Below are positions 1-8,656 of a stretch of 64,000 nucleotides of DNA, one piece after another. The stretch spans positions 372,001-436,000 of the forward strand of contig NZ_JAKCFA010000005.1 in the NCBI RefSeq assembly GCF_024198215.1, in the 5' to 3' direction. The translations under genes were made by a program, and so were the position numbers. The notes under the pieces were generated by a model. The model was not told the origin of the DNA, made no database searches, and saw nothing but the letters and a program-made list of their open reading frames with translations. Origin of the DNA: Myxococcus qinghaiensis (GTDB lineage Bacteria; Myxococcota; Myxococcia; Myxococcales; Myxococcaceae). Every line of letters begins with the position of its first letter. Within the stretch, counting starts at the first letter, position 1.

Positions 1-50
1 GGCGCATCCTGCGGACGTTTCGAGCCGACGTCCGTCCGAGGTGCGCCGTC

Positions 51-1628
51 ATGTCTTCGACTTTTCCGTCCACGTCCGTCATGGCCGCGCCGTCCGCGCC
101 GCCGCCCCGGCCGCTGGCCACGCAGCCGTCCCTGCCGCTGGCCACGCCCTGGCTGCCCCAGTCGCGCGCGCCGCGCCGCACGCTGGGGGCCGCCCTGGCG
201 CTGGGCGTGCTGGCGGAGGTGCTGTTGGACCGGCCGGCGTGGGGCGTGTCCTTTCCGTTGATGGTGCTGGCGCAGGTGGCGGTGCTCGTGGGCCTGGGCG
301 GACGCGAGGGCTGGCAGCGCGCGCGGCCCAATGCGTGGCTGCTGGCGCCGCTGCTGGCGGTGTCGGGCTTCGTGGCGGTGCGCGACAGCCCGTGGCTCAC
401 GGCGCTGAACGTGCTGACGGCGGGGACGCTGCTGCTCCTCGTGACGCACTTCTGGGGCGCGGGCCGCGTGCAGCGGCTGGGGCTGTGGGGCTATCCCCGG
501 GTGGTGCTGGGCACCGCCCTGCGCGGCATGCTCCATCCGCCCGCGCTGGTGCGCGACTCAGTGGACCTGAGCGTCGCGAAGCGGCATGCGCCCCTCATCC
601 TCTCCTTCGCGCGGGGGCTGCTCCTCGCGCTGCCGGTGCTGGCGGTGTTCGCCCTGCTGCTCTCCTCCGCGGACGCGGCGTTCGCGTCGGCCATGCAGCG
701 GGTGTGGGCCGTGGACGTGGGCGTGCTGCTGGGCGCGTGGGTGGCCCGGGCGGTGGGCGTCGCCTTCTCGGCGGCGGTGGCCGCGAGCGTGCTGGGCCAC
801 GCGCTGCGCCGGCGCAGGGGGCGCGAGGCGGGAGAGGCGGAGGTGGCGCCCGCGTCGCCCTGGCTGGGGCTCACCGAGGCGCTGACGCTCATCCTCGCGG
901 TGGACGCGCTGTTCCTCGCCTTCGCGGGCTTCCAGGTGGCGTACCTCTTCATCGGGGACGCGTCGTCTCCGGCGCCCGGGTACTCGTATGCGACGTATGC
1001 GCGCCGGGGCTTCTTCGAGCTGATGGTCGTGTCCATGCTGACGCTGGGGATGGTCATGGCGCTGGCGCGGTGGACGTGTCGCGAGTCACCGCTGGCCAGG
1101 ACTGTCTTCCAGGTGGGGGCATCCCTCATGGTGGCGCTGACGCTGGTCATCGTCGCCTCGGCGGTGAAGCGCATGACGCTCTACGAGGAGGCGTTCGGCT
1201 ACACGCGGCTGCGCGTCTTCACGCATGTCTTCATGTTCGCGCTGGGCGGGGTGCTCGCGTGGCGCGGGGTGACGCTGTGGTGGCGGCCGGAGCGCTTCGC
1301 CGTGGGGGCCTTCGTCGCGGCGCTGGGCGCGGTGCTGGCGGTGAATGTCATCAACCCCGACGCGCTCATCGTCCGGCTCAACATCGCGCGGGTGGCGGAG
1401 GTGCCGCACGTGGATGATGACTACCTGTACTCGCTCTCCGCCGACGCCGTGCCGGAGCTGGCGCGGGGGCTCGCCTCGGGGCAGCTCACGGACTCCATGG
1501 GCCTGGACCACATCGACCTGGGAGAGGCGTGCGAGGGCGCGTCCTGGCCGGAGTGGAACCTGTCGCGCTGGCGGGCGTGTCGGACGGTGGAGGCGGCCAG
1601 GTTCCGCGTCAGCGCAGGTGGTAGTTGA
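51..1628 (+). CDS. DUF4173-type multi-pass membrane protein
   Basis: A 525-residue protein with many hydrophobic segments (for example around residues 45-60, 65-85, 185-215, 230-250, 275-300, 315-345 and 355-430) separated by short Arg-rich loops, as expected of an inner-membrane protein. The late segment with VINPDALIVRLNIAR followed by DDDYLYSLSADAVPEL is what I recognise as the DUF4173 (DUF4153-like) family, whose function is unknown. The N-terminal 40 residues are Pro/Ala-rich and probably cytoplasmic. The ATG at 51 has a GAGG about ten bases upstream; an in-frame ATG at 81 is an alternative. Its last 20 bases overlap the end of the convergent TonB-like gene. Family assignment is fairly safe, biochemical role unknown. 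Confidence 0.8.
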   Translation: MSSTFPSTSVMAAPSAPPPRPLATQPSLPLATPWLPQSRAPRRTLGAALALGVLAEVLLDRPAWGVSFPLMVLAQVAVLVGLGGREGWQRARPNAWLLAPLLAVSGFVAVRDSPWLTALNVLTAGTLLLLVTHFWGAGRVQRLGLWGYPRVVLGTALRGMLHPPALVRDSVDLSVAKRHAPLILSFARGLLLALPVLAVFALLLSSADAAFASAMQRVWAVDVGVLLGAWVARAVGVAFSAAVAASVLGHALRRRRGREAGEAEVAPASPWLGLTEALTLILAVDALFLAFAGFQVAYLFIGDASSPAPGYSYATYARRGFFELMVVSMLTLGMVMALARWTCRESPLARTVFQVGASLMVALTLVIVASAVKRMTLYEEAFGYTRLRVFTHVFMFALGGVLAWRGVTLWWRPERFAVGAFVAALGAVLAVNVINPDALIVRLNIARVAEVPHVDDDYLYSLSADAVPELARGLASGQLTDSMGLDHIDLGEACEGASWPEWNLSRWRACRTVEAARFRVSAGGS

Positions 1629-2472
1629 AGGGCAGCTCCACCGTGACACGAGGGCCGAGCGCGGCGGGCGGAGGCGGGAAGGGGGCCGCCTGTCGCACCG
1701 CCGCCTGGGCCGCGTCGCACAGGACGTAGTGGGGACAGGAGCCCACGACGGACAGCTCCAGCAACTGGCCCCGGGCTCCGACGGTGATGCGCAGCGAGAA
1801 GCGACCTTCGATTCCGGCCATGGCGGCCTGGTGCGGGTAGCGCACGTTCTCGAAGCGGTCCCTGAACATCACCTCGAAGTACTCCTCTTCCCAGGCGGTG
1901 CGCTCCTCGAGCGAGGGCGGCGGCTGCGCGACGGGGAGCAGCCCCGCGCTGCTCGCGGCGAGGACGCTGTTCACCACGCCGCCGATGACTCCTCCCGCCA
2001 CGCCCCCGGAGACGCCGCCTGAAGAGGCCGTGGCGCGGGCCTCGACGGTGGAGTCTGGAGCGGCGGTCTCCGTCGGAGCGGGCGCTTCGGGAGTCGGGAG
2101 CGGCCGAGGCTCCTCGGAGGGCCGAATGAAGGCCCTGGACGGGCCAGGCTTCGAGGAGGGGCGGGCGCGTCGCGCGGAGGCCCGATGCGGCCCGGACGGC
2201 GTGCTGGTGGCGAGGGCGGGAGGTGGCGGCGGAGGCGCTGCGAGCAGGCGCAGGACGAGCGTGTCGTCGTCCTTCGTGGCGAGCCGGGGCGCGTGGGTGG
2301 AGCCGTGCCAGACGGCGTCCAGGCCCGCGAGCGCGAGCACATGGAATGCCACCGCGAGGGGGGCCACCCAGAAGATGCGTGTCGTGTGCGCGGCCCGACG
2401 TGAGCGCGCGTGGGCGACGGAGGCGAAAAGCGCCGCCTCGGCGTTGCCGTCCTTCGGACTCTCGTCCGGCAT
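1609..2472 (-). CDS. TonB-like energy transducer with C-terminal TonB domain
   Basis: A 287-residue protein with one hydrophobic segment near residues 30-50 (FWVAPLAVAFHVLALAGL), a long Pro/Ser/Ala-rich periplasmic stretch, a Gly/Val-rich linker (GGVSGGVAGGVIGGVV) and a C-terminal TonB-type domain (YPHQAAMAGIEGRFSLRITV onward, ending FNYHLR). This is the usual order for proteins coupling inner-membrane proton motive force to outer-membrane receptors. The ATG at 2472 was chosen because GGAGGGAAGGGGG lies just upstream and the family's N-terminal anchor follows. Two Cys (SCPHYVLC) in the TonB domain could form a disulfide. No ExbB or ExbD is adjacent; an ExbD gene is at 57349. Several myxobacterial TonB-like proteins serve motility or secretion rather than iron uptake, so substrate is open. 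Confidence 0.75.
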   Translation of the reverse strand: MPDESPKDGNAEAALFASVAHARSRRAAHTTRIFWVAPLAVAFHVLALAGLDAVWHGSTHAPRLATKDDDTLVLRLLAAPPPPPPALATSTPSGPHRASARRARPSSKPGPSRAFIRPSEEPRPLPTPEAPAPTETAAPDSTVEARATASSGGVSGGVAGGVIGGVVNSVLAASSAGLLPVAQPPPSLEERTAWEEEYFEVMFRDRFENVRYPHQAAMAGIEGRFSLRITVGARGQLLELSVVGSCPHYVLCDAAQAAVRQAAPFPPPPAALGPRVTVELPFNYHLR

Positions 2473-2656
2473 GTCCAGACCCCCTTCCCTCCCGCTTGGA
2501 ACCACAAGTCTAGCGGGAGGCCCCATCCACCTGACATGGGGTAGTGCCTGTCTTCGTCGGGGTGAAGGGGACCTGCCCCGGAGCGCCGGGTGACGGTGCT
2601 GATTTCCTGCCGGATTCATGCGCGTTCCATGAGGAACGTGTCCACAGCACTCCACT

Positions 2657-4465
2657 TCATGCCCCGTGAGGGTGACCGCAGTCCTTGCACTGAAGCGCAT
2701 TGCCGAAGGTGGCGACGAACTGACGGCAGTCACAGTTCATGACGAAGCAGCTGTGCTGGTTGTCATAGCGTCCGCCGAAGGGGTGCGGGACGAGCGTCTG
2801 CACGGAGACCTTGGGGATGCTGAAGGTCGTCGACCCGGAGGTGTCCGAGTAGCCCACGAAGAGGGGGGTGGGGATGGGGTCTTTCTTCAGGGGTTTGGTG
2901 CCCTGACTGCGAGGACCCGGCCAGAACAGGAGCTTCACCTGCACCGCGTCCGTCGTCCCCGCGTCGGGCAGGCGCACCGCGACCTGGAAGTACAGCGCCC
3001 GCGTCGTCCAGTCCTCCTCGCTCTGGAAGTCCCAGAACAGCTCGTTCACCGTCCACGTGGTGTCGTGGACCTGCGAGCCGCTGTAGAGGCTCTTGTAGTT
3101 GTCGATGCCCAGCAGCGCCTTGCTGCAGCGGTCCATGACGAACATCCACTGCTCGCCCTCGGGGGCCTCCAGCGTCGTCTGGAACTTCACGGTGCTGGCC
3201 TTCACCTCGAAGAAGGCCCACCGGGGGCTCGTCGGCGTGCAGCGCAGCCTGGCGGCCAGGTCCACGCCATTGCCCGTGTTGTTCTGCACCGCGCCCCGGA
3301 CGTCGAAGCCGAGCTGCTTGAGGAAGTCCTGGGCGATGCGCTCCCCCGTGTCGCCAATCCAGGAGCTGTCCATGTAGGTGATGCTGTTGCAGTTCTGCAG
3401 GATGACGAAAGGCTGGCTTGTGCGTCCGCCGGATTCACCCCAGGGGTGGCACGTGGCGGTGATGGAGTTGCCCTGCTGGTACTCCAAGGTGCCGTTGCGG
3501 GGCACGGACACCCGGATGAGGTGGAACTCGAAGTCCGCGCCCTGCCGCATCGCCCGCTCGATGGTCTTCGCGCCTTGCTGGGCAGGGACGCCGTACTGGC
3601 CATTGAGCGCGTTCTTGAGGCGGTCCTCGACGAACGCCTGGGCATCGCGCTGGGCCTTCGAGCACTGCGCGTCATTCACCTTCACTTCCATGTAGTGGAT
3701 GACGATGCCTCGCTCGACGACGACCTCCTTCCGCTTGCGGAGGGTGCGCTGCGGGGTGTCCAGGACCACCACCGGTGATGATGGAGACATGTACTTCTTG
3801 AGGGTGTCGTACTGCTCGTTGGTCCGGGTGATGAAGACCAGGTCGATGCCGTTGTTGCTGCTGACGGTGATGGAGTCGAGGTCGGTCTCCCGCTTGATGA
3901 AGTTGCGGAACAGCGTCTCCGCCTGGACGCCCACGTGGAACTGGGGCGTCTCCAGTTGAGTCGTCAGCGTGACGGGTTGGTTCGTGGCGAGGTCCTTGTA
4001 CTTCTTCGTGACGTAGCAGTCGGCGCAGACGGTGAAGGACGTCGTGGCCCAATACAGGCGCCCGCAGCCGGTCGTGGCGCACTCCTTGATGTGGGTCCGC
4101 TCGTTGTTCGCGCAGTACTCGCAGATGAAGGCGTCGAAGGTGGAGTTGCTGAACCAGTCACGACCCGTCGAATACTGGGAGGGCTCCAGGGGGCGCTGCT
4201 TGCAGCGGGTGCACCGGGGCCGGCTGTCGTTGAAGACAATACCCTGCTGGAATTGGATGCGGGGCGTCTGGAGTTGCTGGTCGCGCTGCTTCAGGAGCGA
4301 CAAGACCTTCTGGGCCGCTGGCTGGCCGAAGACCTGGAAGCGCAGGGGGCCCATGGCCTGCTCCAGCTTCCAGGCCTCCGTGCAGGCGCCGATGGCATTG
4401 ATGAGCGCTTCCCATTCCCGGGGAACGTCGGTGTCGTATTTCGTCCCGTCGAAGTCGATGATCAT
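2657..4465 (-). CDS. Cys-rich protein with two PD-(D/E)XK nuclease-like cores
   Basis: I do not recognise a named family. The 602-residue product has two separate stretches that fit a restriction-endonuclease-like core: E183, then NNGIDLV (D208) and MEVKV (E260, K262); and E375 in GERIAQDF, then NTGNGVDLAA (D402) and FFEVKAS (E420, K422). Residues 85-150 contain four Cys pairs (C85/C88, C115/C118, C129/C134, C147/C150), and the C-terminus has C573, C578, C580, C593 and C596, all suggesting zinc ribbons. No signal peptide or membrane segment is visible. The ATG at 4465 has a GAGG upstream; another in-frame ATG lies 10 codons earlier. It sits 182 bases downstream of a GspE-like ATPase gene on the same strand. 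A DNA-processing or toxin-like nuclease is an inference from motifs only. Confidence 0.6.
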   Translation of the reverse strand: MIIDFDGTKYDTDVPREWEALINAIGACTEAWKLEQAMGPLRFQVFGQPAAQKVLSLLKQRDQQLQTPRIQFQQGIVFNDSRPRCTRCKQRPLEPSQYSTGRDWFSNSTFDAFICEYCANNERTHIKECATTGCGRLYWATTSFTVCADCYVTKKYKDLATNQPVTLTTQLETPQFHVGVQAETLFRNFIKRETDLDSITVSSNNGIDLVFITRTNEQYDTLKKYMSPSSPVVVLDTPQRTLRKRKEVVVERGIVIHYMEVKVNDAQCSKAQRDAQAFVEDRLKNALNGQYGVPAQQGAKTIERAMRQGADFEFHLIRVSVPRNGTLEYQQGNSITATCHPWGESGGRTSQPFVILQNCNSITYMDSSWIGDTGERIAQDFLKQLGFDVRGAVQNNTGNGVDLAARLRCTPTSPRWAFFEVKASTVKFQTTLEAPEGEQWMFVMDRCSKALLGIDNYKSLYSGSQVHDTTWTVNELFWDFQSEEDWTTRALYFQVAVRLPDAGTTDAVQVKLLFWPGPRSQGTKPLKKDPIPTPLFVGYSDTSGSTTFSIPKVSVQTLVPHPFGGRYDNQHSCFVMNCDCRQFVATFGNALQCKDCGHPHGA

Positions 4466-4647
4466 GCCGCCGCCACCTCGGAGGAGCAGGCACACCTCGG
4501 GACTGAGCGCGCGAGGTGTGCCTTCGGTGCCACACTCCGCGAAGCAAGGGATGTACCAGGGACCCGAGACGGACGGGTGTCGACGTCAGGAGGAAGGACC
4601 CGCGTTCCCACGAGACGCGCATGCGTCACGCCAAGACGCGCGGGGCT

Positions 4648-5724
4648 TCAGTTCTCCGAGACGGCGTGAGGTGACCACGCCTTCACGTGGTCCTGTCCCG
4701 AGTCGTCCCGGGTGACGGTGTACAGGGTGCGGCGCGGCGTGCCGGTGGCCGCGTCCAGCGCATGGTGGACGATGAGGGGCGCGACGGTGACCTCGGGCAG
4801 GGCTTCGTGGAGCCTGGCGAGGAAGGCCTCGGGGCTCTCCGCCTCGAGGACGAAGACGGTGCCGTGGCCGGTGAGCGCGGAGTTGATGAGCAGCTCGAGG
4901 TCCTTCGCGCCGCGAGGCTCATCCGCCAGAATCACATCCGGGTCCTGACGCAGGAACGCACGGACCACCTGCGCGAGCGGCGGGGTGTCACCCACCCGCA
5001 CGATGCCGAGCCGTACATCCACGGCGCGCGGGTGCTCCAGCGCGACGAGGACGTTGGTGAAGTCCGGCAGCGCCGCCATCGCCGCGTGGAGCGATGTGCT
5101 TCGCCCGGTGCCGCGCGCGCCGGAGAACACCACGGGCCGCCCCTGGAACAGCGTGTCGAGGCGCAGGAAGCGCTCGGTGAGGAACGCGGCCTCGCTCGCG
5201 CCCAGGTTCAGCGACGCGAAGTCCGGCTGCGCGGCGCGGAGCTGACGGTCTCTCGCGTATGCGGTGACGCTGGGCGCCACGGGCCCGTCCTGGAACGTCA
5301 CCCAGAAGAGGACGTCCGGGTCGCTGGCGTCGGGCGGATGGGCGACGGTGCCACGCGCGGGGCGCTCGGCGTCGTGGCCACGTCGGGACAGGGCGTGGAT
5401 GGCCTGACTCAGCGAGGGGTGCAGCTCGGGCGCGAAGGGCTGACGCACCGGCAGCCTGTCCTGTCCGAGCAGGCCCTGGTGGTCGGGCGCATCGGCGCGG
5501 ACGATGAAGAACGAGGTGCCGGCCGTGAGCACGTCCTCGTCCTCGTCGGCCCACACGGAGAAGACGAGGGTGCGCGTCTGCGCGGCGATGGAGAACAGGG
5601 CCGCCGCGGCGTCCTCGGCCGAGGTGGGGAGGGGCGGCGGCCTGGGCACGGGGATGCCTTCGGCGGCGAACTGCGCGAGCAGACCTGCAATCAGCTCGGA
5701 GGGGGTCGTGGCGGGTGTGCTCAA
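4648..5724 (-). CDS. Solitary GspE/PilT-type secretion ATPase-like protein
   Basis: A 358-residue protein with a Walker A-type loop GARGTGRST (residues 202-210), a Walker B-like DVILADEP (263-270) and a following TGHGTVFVLEAES that aligns with the TGH-x-VFSTLHT segment of type II/IV secretion ATPases. The Walker A has Arg where GKT/S Lys is expected, so ATP hydrolysis may be weak or lost. Residues 1-150 do not resemble a normal GspE N-terminal domain. The start is inferred to be TTG at 5724, preceded by CGGGAG at a good distance; no ATG fits, and the frame upstream looks non-coding. No other secretion or pilus gene is nearby. Possibly a degenerate motility-related ATPase; the gene downstream is the double-nuclease protein. 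Confidence 0.65.
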   Translation of the reverse strand: MSTPATTPSELIAGLLAQFAAEGIPVPRPPPLPTSAEDAAAALFSIAAQTRTLVFSVWADEDEDVLTAGTSFFIVRADAPDHQGLLGQDRLPVRQPFAPELHPSLSQAIHALSRRGHDAERPARGTVAHPPDASDPDVLFWVTFQDGPVAPSVTAYARDRQLRAAQPDFASLNLGASEAAFLTERFLRLDTLFQGRPVVFSGARGTGRSTSLHAAMAALPDFTNVLVALEHPRAVDVRLGIVRVGDTPPLAQVVRAFLRQDPDVILADEPRGAKDLELLINSALTGHGTVFVLEAESPEAFLARLHEALPEVTVAPLIVHHALDAATGTPRRTLYTVTRDDSGQDHVKAWSPHAVSEN

Positions 5725-5811
5725 GCGGTGGTCTCCCGTGGGGCGCCGATGATGGCATGCGTCACACGGCTTTGTGGTGACGACGATGAGGCTCGGGGCT
5801 ACGAAGTGGGC

Positions 5812-6165
5812 ATGAGCCAGGACTGGAATGCGACGAACGCGCCCACGGCGGACTTCGACCCGGGCGCGGAGCACGGAGTGTTGACCCGGTAGGTGGGCGC
5901 CTGGGTGGACAGCTTCCACATGAGCGCGAACATGATGGTCTCCACGGGCGCGCCCCGGGACGACGGACGCGTGTCCATGCTCGGCAGCTACACGGCGAGC
6001 ATGTGCGACGAGCAGGGCGTCACGCAGAAGCAGAAGTGGGGCTGGCGCACGGTGATTCACCAGCCGGACGCGGACACCGTGGTGCTCGAGTCCTTCAACA
6101 TCTCCCCCGAGGGACAGGAGGACCGCGCGGTGGAGACGCGGCTGACGCGGCGTCGCCAGGGGTAG
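5812..6165 (+). pseudogene. Broken DUF1579-like gene (in-frame stop, internal deletion)
   Basis: Starting from the ATG at 5812 the frame reads MSQDWNATNAPTADFDPGAEHGVLTR, stops at TAG 5890-5892, and then continues in the same frame to 6165 with AWVDSFHMSANMMVSTGAP, YTASMCDEQ and WGWRTVIHQPDADTVVLESFNI. Both halves look like parts of one DUF1579-type protein: the start with the PG-EH motif and the later strands with W-DSFHM and the GQEDRA ending. The codons expected between them, roughly 50, are missing and the junction carries the stop. The combined length is about 117 codons against roughly 160 or more for intact relatives. I infer a deletion with a nonsense codon, hence a pseudogene. A sequencing error cannot be excluded but would not restore the missing segment. 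Confidence 0.65.
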
Positions 6166-6524
6166 TCAGCGCGCGCGGCGGACGGAAGCCCTGCGCCCCG
6201 GGCTCCACCGTCACTCGCAGGTGCTCTTCCTCGCCGCGGTCCAATGCCACCCCGCGTTGGACGTGCGCGTCAGCCCGCACGAAATGGACGCGCGGGGTGC
6301 GCGAGCCCTTCACACAAGGTCCGGCCACCCCTTCGAGGCGGGGCGTGTGTCCCGCCGACCCCAGGGGAACAGCCCGGGCCGAGGAGTCTTCGGCGTGGTC
6401 GCTGGACAATCGCAGGAAGAGGCGCGCCCGTCGGGCGTTGCGCGTGGGATAACCCTGTCAGGCGGACGGCGCGCGCGACCGGAGGGACACGCGTGCGGGG
6501 GCAGGGCCCGGTGAGAGGACGTGC
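6166..6524. other. 359-base gap, possible gene remnant on minus strand
   Basis: No convincing gene. On the minus strand an open frame of about 115 codons runs from a TGA near 6458 down to 6095, without a good start and overlapping the end of the broken DUF1579-like gene. Its translation (for example TPRVHFVRADAHVQRGVALD) has a plausible composition but no motif I recognise. It may be the tail of a decayed gene. The last 20 bases hold the ribosome-binding GAGAGGA of the next gene. Confidence 0.3.
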
Positions 6525-8135
6525 ATGAAGCTGGATGACCTGGTGCTGGCGTTGACCGTCTCGTTGCTGCGCGTGGAGCGCGAGCAGTGGCTCGACGTCC
6601 TGACGCGGCTGGAGACGGAGCTGGGGTCGGGGTGGACGCTGAGGCTCCTGGAGGTGCCGGGGACGTACTCGGTGGGCGCGCGCACGCGGGAGGGGCGCGA
6701 GCTGCCGCTGGAGGCCTGGCGCGAGGTGCTGGACGAAGAGGAGCTGGTGAGTGTCCGAGCCATGGACCTGGGGGGCCTGGGGCCCGGCGAGCTGCCGGAC
6801 CATGTCGCCGCGGCCTTCGTCAACTCGGAGGCCCTGGTGCTGGACGTGCGCACGAAGCAGGGCAACAACCTCTACCGGCTGGAGGTCGTCTTCAGCAGCT
6901 CCTCGCTCATCACCCCCCGGCAGTTCGTGGACTTCGCCCGGGCGCAGCCGAACGCGGAGCGCGTGCTGGAGGCGCTCTCACGCGTCATCACCGACTCCAA
7001 TACGTTGAACCAGCGTCCCGCCGTGTCGCCGTCACAGGTAGCGGACTACCTGTGCTCGCGCGAGGGGGCCTCGCTGTTCGACCTGCTCGGGGGTGACCTG
7101 CTCAAGGAGCTCCAGTCCACCGTGCTGCGCACCGGTGGCGCCATGGTGTTGTCCGAGGACTTCCGTCCCTTCTTCCAGACGCTGGACCCGGACGACTTCG
7201 AGCGCGGCCTGTTGCCCCCGGAGCGGCTGGCGGAGTTCGTGCCGTCGGACGAGCGGGTGTACCTGTCGGGCGACGACTTCGGGCGGAACTTCGTGACGCT
7301 GGTGGAGGCGCAGCCCTTCGCGGAGGAGGTCTGGGCCCGCGCGGCGGAGAACCTCAACCGGTTCATCGCGCCGGACGCGACGCCCCACACGCCCCAGTCG
7401 CTGCGGGAGCTGCTCGCGACGGGAGAGCCCGCGGCGGTGCAGGGGATTCCCGCCGGCAATCTCATGGAGGAGCTGCAGATGTGCTGCAAGGCGCACGGCG
7501 CGGAGCTCCTCGTCCCGGAGCCGCTGCGCGAGCGCGTGCGGGCGCAGGGCCACACGAAGGAGGAGCGGGCGAAGGACCCGGGACTGATTCCGGAGCGCGA
7601 GCGGCTGCGGCTGGTGCCGAATGACTCGCGCTACCAGATGTATCTGTTCAACGCGCTGAAGGTGGCGCGCTCGCCGCTCCTGTCGCCGCGCGCGACGACG
7701 GACACGCGGGCGGAGCTGTTGTCGAGCCTGAAGGACGCGGAGGAGTTCGCCACGCGCAAGGGGTCGCCCTTCGCGGAGGCCTTCGGGCTGGCGCGCTTCG
7801 TCCTGGAGAACACCGGCTTCCAGCTCCGGGACGCCGCGCCGGCGCGACTGGCGGCCGTGCGCGAGGCGCTGAAGGGCGCGGGGTTGAGCGAGCGGGCGTG
7901 GGATGCGTTCGAGCGCCGCTTCTCGCTCGTGACGCTGTTCCAGGTGTTCCCCTCGTCGGAGGAGCGGCTGCGCGGGCTGTTGGCCTGCTCGGTGGCGGAC
8001 GTCTTTGGCGGCATGGGCTCGTGGAACGACGAGTTCTTCGAGTCCGACGAGGACCAGGCCTGGTACGAGCGGGTGACGCAGCGGCTGTTCCGCGCGCTGC
8101 GCGAGTTCTTCGTGACGATGGTGAACGCGCGCTGA
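6525..8135 (+). CDS. Large hypothetical protein, probably cytoplasmic
   Basis: A 536-residue protein I cannot assign to a family. It has no signal peptide, no membrane segment, few Cys and many Leu/Glu/Arg, so it looks like a soluble, mostly helical protein. Landmarks are SSSLITPRQFVDFARAQP near residues 125-140, FVPSDERVYLSGDDFGRN near 240-260, and NDEFFESDEDQAWYERV near the C-terminus, which is strongly acidic before the final helix. The ATG at 6525 is preceded by GAGAGGA at about seven bases. It ends nine bases before the convergent cupin gene. Codon use is typical of the surrounding high-GC genes, so this is a real gene rather than a chance frame. No function is proposed. Confidence 0.75.
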   Translation: MKLDDLVLALTVSLLRVEREQWLDVLTRLETELGSGWTLRLLEVPGTYSVGARTREGRELPLEAWREVLDEEELVSVRAMDLGGLGPGELPDHVAAAFVNSEALVLDVRTKQGNNLYRLEVVFSSSSLITPRQFVDFARAQPNAERVLEALSRVITDSNTLNQRPAVSPSQVADYLCSREGASLFDLLGGDLLKELQSTVLRTGGAMVLSEDFRPFFQTLDPDDFERGLLPPERLAEFVPSDERVYLSGDDFGRNFVTLVEAQPFAEEVWARAAENLNRFIAPDATPHTPQSLRELLATGEPAAVQGIPAGNLMEELQMCCKAHGAELLVPEPLRERVRAQGHTKEERAKDPGLIPERERLRLVPNDSRYQMYLFNALKVARSPLLSPRATTDTRAELLSSLKDAEEFATRKGSPFAEAFGLARFVLENTGFQLRDAAPARLAAVREALKGAGLSERAWDAFERRFSLVTLFQVFPSSEERLRGLLACSVADVFGGMGSWNDEFFESDEDQAWYERVTQRLFRALREFFVTMVNAR

Positions 8136-8144
8136 AGGGGGGCG

Positions 8145-8507
8145 TCAGGCGTCGCGGTGGACGGTGCCGGGGGAGAAGGCGGGGAGGCAGATGGCGACGT
8201 ACTCGGCGCCCTCGGGCTCGGGGGTGCTGTAGCGGACCCACTCGCCCGGCTCGCAGATGACGGCCTGTCCGCCGCGCACGTCGAGAAACCCGCCCTTGTG
8301 TTCGACGCGCAGGACGCCGGCGAGGACGAGGGTGATTTCCTTGAACTCGGGCTTCTGGCCCGGCTCCTCCCAGCCGCCCGGGCTGTTCATGTGGGCGACG
8401 CTGACGTCCGAGGTCTTGGAGGTGGCTCGGCCGACGAACTCATGGATGAGCTTCGGTTTGTTGCCCACGGCTGTCACGCGCAGGGGAGCGGGAATCAGGG
8501 TTGGCAT
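8145..8507 (-). CDS. Small cupin-domain protein
   Basis: A 120-residue single-domain protein with the cupin pattern: PGGWEEPGQKPEFKEITLVLAG (first motif region), a Gly turn at FLDVRGGQAVICEPGEWVRYS, and the closing strand YVAICLPAFSP. In the first motif the usual His pair is not obvious (only E and K remain near the metal site), so metal binding is uncertain. It might bind a small ligand or be a structural cupin. The ATG at 8507 begins MPTLIPAPLRVTAV. It is convergent with the large unknown gene and lies 149 bases downstream of the NodT-type gene on the same strand, probably too far for tight coupling. Cytoplasmic by lack of a signal. Confidence 0.75.
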   Translation of the reverse strand: MPTLIPAPLRVTAVGNKPKLIHEFVGRATSKTSDVSVAHMNSPGGWEEPGQKPEFKEITLVLAGVLRVEHKGGFLDVRGGQAVICEPGEWVRYSTPEPEGAEYVAICLPAFSPGTVHRDA

Positions 8508-8656
8508 CGAGGGCTCGGTGAGACCGCGGGGTGGTGTGGCTGAGCCGAGCAGGTTACAGCACGCGGCCCCCGACACCCACCCCTTCGGAGTGAACCTCGG
8601 CCTCTCCACGGTTCGACGCGACAGGAACAGTCCGTCGAGACCGGATGGCGCGCGGG

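Noticed and set aside
1-50. End of an upstream gene at the left border
   Set aside because: Too short to judge; only the leader of the DUF4173 gene is visible.
6095-6409. Minus-strand frame of about 105 codons after the broken DUF1579-like gene
   Set aside because: No ribosome site or ATG, overlaps a pseudogene, no recognised motif. Could be a decayed tail but cannot be supported as a gene.
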